DNA of 64,000 nt from Jiella soli (GTDB lineage Bacteria; Pseudomonadota; Alphaproteobacteria; Rhizobiales; Rhizobiaceae): positions 180,130 through 244,129 of the forward strand of contig NZ_JAJAVB010000039.1 in NCBI RefSeq assembly GCF_020615385.1, given 5' to 3'. Within the stretch, counting starts at the first letter, position 1; each line of letters begins with the position of its first letter. Positions 43,196-50,955 of this stretch are shown here, piece by piece. The notes beneath the pieces are model-generated. The model made no database searches and was not told the origin of the DNA. It worked only from the letters and a program-made list of their open reading frames with translations. Both the position numbers and the translations under genes were made by a program.

Positions 43196-44101
43196 ATGAC
43201 ATGGGCCATGGGAATGACTGATTCGACCGCCGGCGCCGCGGCAGAGGCAATGGCCGCCGACACCGTCGTTCCGGATCAGGATACCGCGCCCGCCGATGCG
43301 CGTCGGCTTGGCCGGCTGATCTACCGGCAGCGGCTCGCCACCCGGATCACGCATTGGGTCTGGGTCGTGGCGCTCTTCTTCATGGTCCTGTCCGGCCTGC
43401 AGATCTTCATGGCACGGCCGAACCTCTATATCGGCCAGCAGTCGGGCTTCTCCTTCGACAACGCCATCCTGACGATCGGCGCGGTGCGGGACGGCGGCTC
43501 GCTCGCCGGGCGCACAACCCTCTTCGGCCAGACCTTCGACACCACCGGCTGGCTCGGCGCCGTTTCCCAAGACGGCAGCCTGCAATCGAAGACCTTTCCC
43601 GGCTGGCTGACCATCCCCGGCTACCGCGACCTTGCCACCGGCCGCGTCGTCCACTTCTTCTTTGCCTGGATCCTCGCGGGAACGCTGCTCGTCTGGCTCG
43701 TAGCGAGCCTCGTCAACCGGCACGCGCGCGAGCTCGTGCCGACGGGGCGGGACCTGAAGAACCTGCCGCGCGACGTCGCCGACCACGCCCGCCTGCGCTT
43801 TCACCACGACGGGCGCTACAACGTCCTGCAGAAGCTCTCCTATGCGGGCGTCCTCTTCGTCGCGCTCCCCGTGATGATCGCGACGGGGCTGACCATGTCG
43901 CCGGGGGTCGTGTCCTTCGCGCCCTGGCTGCTCGACGTCTTCGGCGGCCGCCAGACGGCCCGCACCATCCACTTCCTGGTGATGCTCGCGCTGATCCTGT
44001 TCTTCGTCGTCCACATTCTCATGGTCGTCCTCGCCGGCCCGCTGAACGAGCTGCGCTCGATCGTCACCGGCTGGTACCGCACCGATCCGGAGGCCGAATG
44101 A
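43196..44101 (+). CDS. Cytochrome b/b6 domain protein (membrane electron carrier)
   Basis: This membrane protein of about 301 residues has four core helices with haem-ligand histidines (ATRITHWVWVVALFFMVLSG; TGRVVHFFFAWILAG; ARTIHFLVMLALILFFVVHI). It resembles the cytochrome b subunits of Ni/Fe-hydrogenases and thiosulfate reductases and should link the quinone pool to the periplasmic molybdoenzyme encoded next. The start is uncertain between ATGs at 43196, 43208 and 43214; the N-terminal 35 residues are cytoplasmic and polar in any case. Its stop overlaps the start of the molybdoenzyme gene (ATGA). Confidence 0.88.
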   Translation: MTWAMGMTDSTAGAAAEAMAADTVVPDQDTAPADARRLGRLIYRQRLATRITHWVWVVALFFMVLSGLQIFMARPNLYIGQQSGFSFDNAILTIGAVRDGGSLAGRTTLFGQTFDTTGWLGAVSQDGSLQSKTFPGWLTIPGYRDLATGRVVHFFFAWILAGTLLVWLVASLVNRHARELVPTGRDLKNLPRDVADHARLRFHHDGRYNVLQKLSYAGVLFVALPVMIATGLTMSPGVVSFAPWLLDVFGGRQTARTIHFLVMLALILFFVVHILMVVLAGPLNELRSIVTGWYRTDPEAE

Positions 44102-44883
44102 TGCCGAACTTCCAGCTGAGCCGCCGCCGCTTCCTGACCGGTGCCGCCGTCGCCTCGACCGTGCCGCTCTCCGGCTGCTTCGACTTCCTTGGCGATCGCG
44201 ACGGCACAGTGCGTAATGTGCTGGAAACGGCGAATTCGCTCACCTACCGGGCGCAGCGGCTGCTCCTCGGCAGCGACGACCTCGCCCGCGAATATGCGGC
44301 GAGCGAGATCCGCCAGCCGCAGCGACCGAACGGCTCGACCAATCCGCGCGACGGCGACTATCTCGCCCTCGCCCGGAACGGCTTTACCGACTATCGGCTG
44401 GAGGTGAAGGGCCTCGTCGACAAGCCGCTGACGCTATCGTTGGACGAGATCCGCGCCATGCCGGCGAGGACCCAGATCACCCGGCACGACTGTGTCGAGG
44501 GCTGGAGCTGCATCGCCCAGTGGACCGGAACGCCGCTCGGCCCGTTGCTCGATCGGGCCGGCGTGAAGCCCGCCGCGCGCTTCGCGCTGTTCGAGTGCTT
44601 CGACACGATGGAAAGCGGCTTCAACGGGCCGATCAAATACTATGAGTCGATCGACCTGCGCGATGCGCGCCATCCGCAGACCATCCTCGCCTACGGGCTG
44701 AACGGCGAGACGCTTCCCGTTTCCAACGGCGCGCCGCTGAGGGTACGGGTGGAGCGCCAGCTGGGCTACAAGATGGCGAAATTCATCCGCTCGATCACGC
44801 TCACCGACACGCTCGACAGCTTCGGCAAGGGCGGCGGCGGCTATTGGGAAGACCACGGCTACGAGTGGTTCGCCGGGATCTGA
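44098..44883 (+). CDS. Molybdopterin-dependent oxidoreductase, sulfite-oxidase fold, Tat-exported
   Basis: This 261-residue protein has a twin-arginine signal (LSRRRFLTGAAVASTVPLSG) followed by Cys in a lipobox-like LSGC, so it may be a periplasmic lipoprotein. The molybdenum-cofactor domain shows ARTQITRHDCVEGWSCIAQW, where the Cys after HD fits the Mo ligand of MsrP/YedY-like enzymes, and GFNGPIKYYESIDLRDARHP. MsrP reduces methionine sulfoxide with a membrane cytochrome b partner. The gene order here matches that idea, although the cytochrome is of a different subfamily. GGAGG lies 4 bases before the first of two consecutive ATGs. Confidence 0.88.
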   Translation: MMPNFQLSRRRFLTGAAVASTVPLSGCFDFLGDRDGTVRNVLETANSLTYRAQRLLLGSDDLAREYAASEIRQPQRPNGSTNPRDGDYLALARNGFTDYRLEVKGLVDKPLTLSLDEIRAMPARTQITRHDCVEGWSCIAQWTGTPLGPLLDRAGVKPAARFALFECFDTMESGFNGPIKYYESIDLRDARHPQTILAYGLNGETLPVSNGAPLRVRVERQLGYKMAKFIRSITLTDTLDSFGKGGGGYWEDHGYEWFAGI

Positions 44884-44910
44884 GGCCTCGGATCGCGCCC
44901 CGGCCGGAAA

Positions 44911-44926
44911 GGCGCCGATCGGCGCC
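44911..44926. other. Perfect 16-bp palindrome between convergent operons
   Basis: GGCGCCGATCGGCGCC at 44911-44926 is self-complementary over its whole length. It lies 28 bases after the molybdoenzyme stop and 90 bases from the end of the convergent CRTAC1 gene. It could be a compact hairpin or a protein-binding site; no T-run follows. Confidence 0.55.
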
Positions 44927-45015
44927 ACCGCTCTCAGGCCCGCCGGCATGATCTTCCCCTCCGGGAGCAGCCGAGGCGAAGCGGCCCCACCCAGGCCTGC
45001 GCCTCGCCCCGACCG

Positions 45016-46848
45016 TCAGCGTCCGGCGGTGGTCGCGGGCTGGGCCATCGCCGGGCGGTCGGCGTCGGGATACCAGTAGCGCGCCTCGACTGCGCCGCGC
45101 TCGATCAGCACGAAATTGTCGGCAAAGACCCGGTAGGGATGGCTCCATTCGCCGTCCGGCCACTGGATCCGGATCTCGGCGCGTTCCGCCGTACCCAGTC
45201 CGACATGGACGAAGCCGGAGGTGCCGGAGGCATGGCCGCCGCCGATTTTGATCGTCCGGTTCAGCGTCTTCGCGCCGATCTTCACCGCGAGCTTCGCGCC
45301 GATCGCATCGATATTGCCGCCCTTCTGGGTCAGCGCGATTTCGAGGAAATTGCCGAGCGGGCGGGTGCCGAAGTCCGACTTGCCGCCCAGGTTGCGGAAG
45401 AGGCTCGCCTTCTGGCCGCGATTGACGACGAGGAGGTCCGGCGCGCCGTCGAGATTGAAGTCGGCGATCAGCGCGCCCCGCCCCTTGGTCGGCAGCGCAA
45501 TTCCGGCCGGAGCGCCCTCTTCGGTGAAGCGTCCGTCGAAGCCGCCCATCAGGAGATTGTCCGGATCGTCCGAAGCGAAATCCGGCATCGCCTCGACATT
45601 GCCCTTGGCGATGAAGAGGTCGAGCGCCGTGTCGTTGTTGAAGTCGGCAAAGCCCGCATGCCAGCCGGTGGAAGGCTTGCCGGCGTCGCGCACGTATGGA
45701 CGGTGCGCCGTCGCGCCGCGCTCATAGGCCTCGTCGCGATAGGTTGGCGCGTCCTCGAATTCGCGGTCGAGGAACTGCAGCTTGGTGTCGCCCATTGAGG
45801 TCAGCGCGTAGTCGGGGAAGCCGTCATTGTCGACGTCGCCCTCGGCGATCCCCATGCCCCAGATCGAAAGATGCTGCCAGCCATCGGCCTTGCGATAGGG
45901 CCGCGGCGCGCGGCTGGGCTCGATCCGCCAGAGCTGCTCCTCGCCGCCGCGATAATACTGCCGGTCGTTGGCGATCCTCAGGCTCGGCTCGCCAGAACGG
46001 TTCCAGTCGGTAAACAGCATCGACAGCGCGCAATAGCCGGGCGTGAGCGCCACCTGTTCGGAATAGTCGGGCGTCTCCTTCGCCTTCGCCTCCGCCTTCG
46101 GGCGGATCAGCACGTTGTCGGCGCAGGTGCCCCAGGGCGAGCCCGGCGCGGCGCGGTCGACATAATTGCCGAAGGCGAGCGTCGGATAGGCGTTGCCCGC
46201 CTCGAAGGTCGCGGAGAAGGCCGTCGTCCAGGCGCGGCCGCCATCGAACTTCCAGGGGAAATTCGCCTTTTCGAAGCGGCAGTCCTTTCCTCCCTTGAGG
46301 AGGATGTTCTGCCCCACGCGCAAGAGAACGAGGTCCTCTATTCCGTCCTGGTCGATGTCGAGCGGATAGGCGCCGGTGACGTTTCGAAGATCCTTCGGAT
46401 CGACGTCGACGGCGGCCTTCTCGAAGGCGAGGCGCCCGCCGGCCTGCGAACGGTTCACGTAGAACGCGCCGTCGCCCTTGCCACCGGCGAGGAAAAGGTC
46501 GGGAAAGCGGTCGCCATTGCAGTCGAACGCGGCGCCGCCGCCCCCGACGAAATACTCCCACGGTCCGCCATAGGTGTGGTCGATGCCGGCGGCGGCGGCT
46601 TCTTCTCGCATGACCGGGACGTCGCCGGCGAAGGGTTTTGGCGCGGTGTCGACGGCAAAGGCTGGGGTGGTGAGAAGAAGGGCGGCGACTATCGGCAGAA
46701 GGGGTCGTGAAATTTCGGCTGAAAGGCGGACCTCGGCGCCCGCCGCGCCCCCCTCTGTCCTGCCGGGCTCGCCCTGGAGTCCGGCAGGACAGAGGGGGGT
46801 GTCTGGCGCTGACAATCCCGGCATAGCTGCTTCCGGTCTCGACCTCAT
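45016..46848 (-). CDS. CRTAC1/UnbV family beta-propeller protein (FG-GAP + ASPIC_UnbV)
   Basis: This frame of 610 residues encodes a secreted protein with FG-GAP calcium-binding repeats (FDCNGDRFPDLFLAGG, LDIDQDGIEDLVLLR, GDVDNDGFPDYALTSMG, ADFNNDTALDLFIAKG, ADFNLDGAPDLLVVNRG) that build a beta-propeller, and a C-terminal ASPIC_UnbV domain (IGAKLAVKIGAKTLNRTI). The signal peptide core is PLLPIVAALLLTTPAFA. The ATG at 46848, with GGGAG 7 bases upstream and 4 bases after the di-haem cytochrome stop, is the only well-placed start. It leaves an unusual N-terminal stretch of about 40 residues that contains a 19-bp perfect hairpin. The function of the family in bacteria is unknown. Confidence 0.87.
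   Translation of the reverse strand: MRSRPEAAMPGLSAPDTPLCPAGLQGEPGRTEGGAAGAEVRLSAEISRPLLPIVAALLLTTPAFAVDTAPKPFAGDVPVMREEAAAAGIDHTYGGPWEYFVGGGGAAFDCNGDRFPDLFLAGGKGDGAFYVNRSQAGGRLAFEKAAVDVDPKDLRNVTGAYPLDIDQDGIEDLVLLRVGQNILLKGGKDCRFEKANFPWKFDGGRAWTTAFSATFEAGNAYPTLAFGNYVDRAAPGSPWGTCADNVLIRPKAEAKAKETPDYSEQVALTPGYCALSMLFTDWNRSGEPSLRIANDRQYYRGGEEQLWRIEPSRAPRPYRKADGWQHLSIWGMGIAEGDVDNDGFPDYALTSMGDTKLQFLDREFEDAPTYRDEAYERGATAHRPYVRDAGKPSTGWHAGFADFNNDTALDLFIAKGNVEAMPDFASDDPDNLLMGGFDGRFTEEGAPAGIALPTKGRGALIADFNLDGAPDLLVVNRGQKASLFRNLGGKSDFGTRPLGNFLEIALTQKGGNIDAIGAKLAVKIGAKTLNRTIKIGGGHASGTSGFVHVGLGTAERAEIRIQWPDGEWSHPYRVFADNFVLIERGAVEARYWYPDADRPAMAQPATTAGR
46748..46799. other. 19-bp perfect hairpin inside the 5' end of the CRTAC1 gene
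   Basis: Positions 46748-46766 and 46781-46799 are perfectly complementary over 19 bp, separated by a 14-base loop. In RNA this is a very stable stem. It sits between the only well-supported start codon (46848) and the signal-peptide codons, so it must be melted by ribosomes, or it acts as an attenuator of the downstream gene. Confidence 0.85.
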
Positions 46849-46852
46849 CCCC

Positions 46853-48274
46853 TCACTCCCCCACCTTCAGCGTCTTCAGCCAGGCGATCAGCGCGGAGCG
46901 GTCGGCTTCGGGCAGGTCGCCATAGGCGCGGCCGCTCGCCTCCGCCTCGCCGCCATGGGCGCGGATGACCTCGTTGAGCGTCGTGACGTCGCCGCGATGG
47001 CCATAGGGCGCGGTATCGGCGAGGCCCCAGAGCTCGGCGGTCATGAACACGTCGCGCTCGACGAAGCGCTGGGCCAGCGTCTCGTTGCCGAGTTCGGCCG
47101 TGCGGGTATCGGCGATGCGGTGGCGCTTGAGATCGCCGAACAGCGGCACCAACACCTCGCCCTTGTCGTTGCGCGGCAGGTCCTTGGCAAAGGGAAGCGA
47201 GGCGAGATCGTAGGTCGCCGGCGCAGCGACATCGCTCGAGCGTAGCGTGCCGGCCATGTCGAGCGGGCCGGGATCCTCGAAGGTGAGGCTCTTCAGCGGC
47301 AGCGACGGGCGGTGGCAGCTCTCGCAGCCGAGTTCGGCGAAGACCGCTCGCCCACGCTTTGCCGCTTCCCGCCAGGCCGGATCGTCCGGCGCCTGTTCCA
47401 CCGGCGGCGGCAGCGCCGCCTGGAAGGCGGTCAGCGCCGAGACGTCGCCCTCGCCGAACTCGTCCGGATGGCCGTCGCCGTCGAAATCCGCCGTGCCGGT
47501 CCAGCGCGCGCCCCAGCGCTCGTCCGACTGGATGCCGTGGTGCTGGTTGAGCGCGTTCACCGTAAACTGGCGCAGCGAGGTCATCACGCCCTTCTGGGTG
47601 AAGGGCCTGACGACGAGATCGCCGTCCACCCCGTCGAGTTCGGACAGGTCGACCGATCCGTCCGGCAGCGCGGTGATCCTGCCAAAGGCGACGCCCTTGG
47701 TCGAAAGGTCTCTGCGCATCGGCTCGCCGCTCGCGCGCGCCTCGGTGAGGGCCGCAGCGCGCTCGGCCTTCAGATCGGCGGTCATCTCGCGGGCGAGAAG
47801 CTCGATCAGGCCGGAGCCGAAGAGATGCACCGTTCCGCGCTCGTTGGAAAACTGCGGGTCGAGCGTATCGAAGTCGGCGCTCTCGAAGCCCTCGGACACG
47901 AAGGCGTTCTGCACGAAGCCGCCCGCTCCGCCGGCGACGGGCTCATTGTGACAGGAGGAGCAGGCGTTGGCATCGGGACCTGCGAGACGCTGGAAGGCGT
48001 GCTCGGAGGGGCGGCGTGCTGCAGTCGGCACGATCGCCTGCGTCGCCGCGGGGCGCCCTGCCCCGTCGAGCACGGTGAAACGCGCCTCGAACAACGCCCG
48101 CCCCTTCTCGGCGAGGTCGATGAGCGCCTGGCCGCCGATCCGGCCGGTCAAGCCGTTCTGGTCCACCCGTTCCTTGATCGCGTGCTCGCTCCAGGGCGTC
48201 TCCTGCCCGAAAGCTGCCGCGGGCAGCGAGCCGGCAAGGCCCGCGGCCAGTAAAGTCACCACCATCTTGCGCAT
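46853..48274 (-). CDS. Di-haem c-type cytochrome / thiol oxidoreductase (DUF1111, DHOR)
   Basis: This 473-residue periplasmic protein has a Sec signal peptide (VVTLLAAGLAGSLPAAAFGQ) and two c-type haem motifs, CSSCH (about residue 104) and CESCH (about 316), embedded in the DUF1111 di-haem oxidoreductase fold (FVQNAFVSEGFESADF; LRQFTVNALNQHHGIQSDER; ELWGLADTAPYGHRGDVTTL). It probably passes electrons or reduces peroxide-like or thiol substrates; the reaction is unproven for the family. The ATG shares a base with the ROK regulator stop (TGATG), and the CRTAC1 gene begins 4 bases after its own stop, giving a tight three-gene operon. Confidence 0.9.
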   Translation of the reverse strand: MRKMVVTLLAAGLAGSLPAAAFGQETPWSEHAIKERVDQNGLTGRIGGQALIDLAEKGRALFEARFTVLDGAGRPAATQAIVPTAARRPSEHAFQRLAGPDANACSSCHNEPVAGGAGGFVQNAFVSEGFESADFDTLDPQFSNERGTVHLFGSGLIELLAREMTADLKAERAAALTEARASGEPMRRDLSTKGVAFGRITALPDGSVDLSELDGVDGDLVVRPFTQKGVMTSLRQFTVNALNQHHGIQSDERWGARWTGTADFDGDGHPDEFGEGDVSALTAFQAALPPPVEQAPDDPAWREAAKRGRAVFAELGCESCHRPSLPLKSLTFEDPGPLDMAGTLRSSDVAAPATYDLASLPFAKDLPRNDKGEVLVPLFGDLKRHRIADTRTAELGNETLAQRFVERDVFMTAELWGLADTAPYGHRGDVTTLNEVIRAHGGEAEASGRAYGDLPEADRSALIAWLKTLKVGE

Positions 48275-49590
48275 CAGGCTGCCTCCCGCGTTTCGGCGCC
48301 GGCGCGCGCGAACGTCTCGTCGAGCGCGGCGAGCGCATAGGCCGTCGCCGCATCGAAGATTAATGCGTCCACATCCTCGGCGAGGGTGAACCGCATGTCC
48401 TTCCCGAAGCCGTCGATCGAACTTTCGAAGATGCCGCGGCGGATCGCCGGCTCCATCAGGTCCATGGCATCGGCGCCGGACCCCGTGAAGACGATCGGCA
48501 GCGGGTCGATCAGCGTGAAGATCCGGCCGAGCCCGTAGCCGATCGCAGTCCCCGCCTCCTCGAAGGCGGCCAGCGGCGCCGGCTCGCCGGCCCGCGCCGC
48601 GTCGGCAAGCCGGCCCATCTCCGCGTCGCTGATGCGCCGCGTCGGAACCTCGCCCGGCCGCCCCGTCGCGCGGCGCCAGATCGCGTAGTCGCCCGCATAG
48701 GCCTCGATGCAGCCGCGATTGCCGCAGCGGCAGAGCGCGCCGCCGGGAATGTGGTTGATATGGCCGAACTCCACCGCCGAGGACCGCTTGCCCTGAAAGG
48801 TGGCGCCGCCGAGCCTCAGCCCCATGCCGACGCCGAAACCCATGAACAGAGTGGCGAAGTCGAGCGCCTCGAATTCTTCGTTCCAGCGGAACGCCTCGGG
48901 CATCATCGAACAGTCATTGAAGACGCTGACATCGGCGCCGGTCAGCGCCGAGAGCGGCGCGGCAATCGCGATGTCGCGCGCCTTCAGCGCCGGCGACCAC
49001 AGGATCTTCGTCAGACCGCTATCGGTCTTGCCCTGCACCGACACCACGATCTTCCTCGGCAGCGGGCATCCGCCTCCGTGGAAGCCGAGCTCTCGCAACA
49101 GCGCGACGATCTCGCCGACGATTTCCCTCTCTCCCCAGCCCGCCAGCTCGTGCTCGCTCCGCGTCTCGCCGAGCGTGGCGCCGGAATAGTCTGAGACGCG
49201 AAGCGCGACCTCGCCGACGGCGATCTTCGCCGCGGCGACGATGGCCGCCGGCCCGGCGATCTGCAGTCCCTTGCCCGGCCGGCCGCGGCGCGCGAGGCGC
49301 TCGTCCTCCTCGATCTCGGTCAGAAGGCCGGCCTTGATCAGCGTGTTGGCGATGGCGGAGGCGGCGGAAACGGAGAGGCCCGTGGCCTCGCTGATGGACT
49401 TGCGGCTCGCCGTCCTGACCCGGCGCAGATGGTCGAGCACGGCACGGCGATTGTGCGCACGCACCGCGTCCGCGTCGGTCTTGGCAAGCACCCGCAAGGC
49501 ATTCCTCCCTTGTCGTCCGGGCCCGCTCTGCGGCGGTTCGTCGGACGCCTCCGCCACAACGTTGACACGGATCGGATTTGCTGTCACCAT
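48274..49590 (-). CDS. ROK family transcriptional regulator (XylR-type)
   Basis: This 438-residue regulator has an N-terminal winged helix (SRKSISEATGLSVSAASAIA NTL region, residues 65-90) and a C-terminal ROK sugar-kinase-like domain with the zinc motif CRCGNRGCIEAY and FGHINHIPGG. It is divergent from xylF with 87 bases between, the usual place for XylR of alphaproteobacteria, so it should sense xylose and control xylFHG. A 21-bp inverted repeat touches its start codon and may be its operator. Unusually, its stop codon overlaps the start of the di-haem cytochrome gene, coupling the two. Confidence 0.88.
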   Translation of the reverse strand: MVTANPIRVNVVAEASDEPPQSGPGRQGRNALRVLAKTDADAVRAHNRRAVLDHLRRVRTASRKSISEATGLSVSAASAIANTLIKAGLLTEIEEDERLARRGRPGKGLQIAGPAAIVAAAKIAVGEVALRVSDYSGATLGETRSEHELAGWGEREIVGEIVALLRELGFHGGGCPLPRKIVVSVQGKTDSGLTKILWSPALKARDIAIAAPLSALTGADVSVFNDCSMMPEAFRWNEEFEALDFATLFMGFGVGMGLRLGGATFQGKRSSAVEFGHINHIPGGALCRCGNRGCIEAYAGDYAIWRRATGRPGEVPTRRISDAEMGRLADAARAGEPAPLAAFEEAGTAIGYGLGRIFTLIDPLPIVFTGSGADAMDLMEPAIRRGIFESSIDGFGKDMRFTLAEDVDALIFDAATAYALAALDETFARAGAETREAA

Positions 49591-49611
49591 TTTTTCCGAG
49601 ACTTGGAAAAA
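49591..49611. promoter_or_regulatory. Inverted repeat TTTTTCC-N7-GGAAAAA between ROK gene and xylF
   Basis: Two perfect 7-bp arms (49591-49597 and 49605-49611) around seven bases abut the ROK start codon and cover its ribosome-binding site. The position fits autorepression and control of the divergent xylF promoter. Confidence 0.7.
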
Positions 49612-49616
49612 GTCTT

Positions 49617-49638
49617 GCCGGCCGGGAGACGGGCCGGC
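49617..49638. other. Short hairpin in the xylF leader
   Basis: GCCGGCC (49617-49623) pairs with GGCCGGC (49632-49638) across an 8-base loop, about 40 bases before the xylF start. It may be part of the xylF 5' leader. Confidence 0.4.
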
Positions 49639-49677
49639 TTCGTGCCATTTCGCGCGTAATGCGCATGGGAGGATTTC

Positions 49678-50724
49678 ATGAAGATTTTGAAGCTCGCGCT
49701 TGCCGGCGCGGTGTTCTCGATGGCTGTCGCCGGTTCGGCCTACGCCCAGGACGCCAAGGGCAAGACGGTCGGCGTTTCCTGGTCGAACTTCCAGGAAGAG
49801 CGCTGGAAGACCGACGAGGCGGCGATCAAGAAGGCGCTCGAGGCCGCCGGCGCCAACTACATCTCCGCCGACGCGCAGTCCTCGGCCGCCAAGCAGCTGA
49901 CGGACGTCGAGTCGCTGATCACGCAAGGGGCGGACGCCCTGATCATTCTCGCGCAGGATTCGGCGGCGATCGGCCCGGCCGTCCAGACGGCCGCCAACAA
50001 CGGCATCCCGGTGGTCGGCTATGACCGCCTGATCGAGGATCCGAACGCCTTCTACATCACCTTCGACAACAAGGAAGTCGGCCGCATGCAGGCCCGCGCA
50101 GTCCAGGAGGCGCAGCCGAGCGGCAATTACGCCTTCATCAAGGGCTCGTCGTCCGATCCCAATGCCGACTTCCTGTTCTCCGGCCAGATGGAGGTCCTGA
50201 AGGACGCGATCGACTCCGGCAAGATCAAGAATGTCGGCGAGGCGTATACGGACGGCTGGCTGCCGGCCAACGCCCAGCAGAACATGGAACAGATCCTGAC
50301 GGCCAACAACAACAAGGTCGACGCCGTGGTCGCTTCCAACGACGGCACCGCCGGCGGCGCCATCGCGGCGCTCGAGGCACAGGGCCTCGCCGGCTCGGTC
50401 CCGGTCTCCGGTCAGGACGCCGACCATGCCGCGCTCAACCGCATCGCCCAGGGCACGCAGACCGTCTCGGTCTGGAAGGACTCCCGCGAGCTTGGCAAGC
50501 GCGCCGCTGAAATCGCCCTCCAGCTCGCCGCTGGCAAGAAGATGGACGAAGTCGACGGTGCCGAGGCATGGGACAGCCCGAACGGCAAGAAGCTCGAGTC
50601 GATCTTCCTGAAGCCGGTTCCGATCACCAAGGACAACCTCGACGTCGTTATCGACGCCGGCTGGATTTCCAAGGACGAAGTCTGCCAGGGCGTCAAGCCG
50701 GGTTCGGTCCCCGTCTGCGGCTAA
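49678..50724 (+). CDS. xylF: D-xylose ABC transporter substrate-binding protein XylF
   Basis: This 348-residue periplasmic receptor has a signal peptide ([20 protein letters not shown], cleaved after AYA). Mature features match Xyl[21 protein letters not shown] at the start, [40 protein letters not shown] and [20 protein letters not shown]. It binds D-xylose and delivers it to XylH. GGGAGG lies 6 bases before the ATG. A strong hairpin with T-run follows its stop, so receptor message should exceed that of the permease. Two C-terminal cysteines (EVCQGV, VPVCG) may form a disulfide. Confidence 0.95.
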   Translation: MKILKLALAGAVFSMAVAGSAYAQDAKGKTVGVSWSNFQEERWKTDEAAIKKALEAAGANYISADAQSSAAKQLTDVESLITQGADALIILAQDSAAIGPAVQTAANNGIPVVGYDRLIEDPNAFYITFDNKEVGRMQARAVQEAQPSGNYAFIKGSSSDPNADFLFSGQMEVLKDAIDSGKIKNVGEAYTDGWLPANAQQNMEQILTANNNKVDAVVASNDGTAGGAIAALEAQGLAGSVPVSGQDADHAALNRIAQGTQTVSVWKDSRELGKRAAEIALQLAAGKKMDEVDGAEAWDSPNGKKLESIFLKPVPITKDNLDVVIDAGWISKDEVCQGVKPGSVPVCG

Positions 50725-50747
50725 CAGCCTGAGACCCATCGCATGCG

Positions 50748-50778
50748 TGGCCGCGGCGGCAAAGCCGCGGCCATTTTT
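50748..50778 (+). terminator. Intra-operon terminator/attenuator between xylF and xylH
   Basis: A 10-bp perfect stem (TGGCCGCGGC / GCCGCGGCCA) with a GGCAAA loop is followed directly by TTTTT. It has the full form of an intrinsic terminator, yet lies 24 bases after xylF with xylHG transcribed onward, so partial read-through is expected. Confidence 0.85.
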
Positions 50779-50955
50779 CAAGATGTCCCGCTCGACTGAG
50801 ATGGGCAACTGGGCCATCCTGCCGAAAAACCGGGCAGCGGCCCCTGAACGAGCCGGCGCCAGGCGCTGCGGCTTCAACGAGAACAAGACCGAGCGACCGC
50901 CTGCGGAATTTCCGGTGACGAGCCGGACCGCGACGATCGCGCAAGGGAGGCGGCA

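Noticed and set aside
46760..46845. ATT codon below the hairpin as the true start of the UnbV gene
   Set aside because: It would give an ideal signal peptide, but ATT starts are nearly confined to infC and there is no ribosome-binding site at a proper distance; ATG 46848 has a good one.
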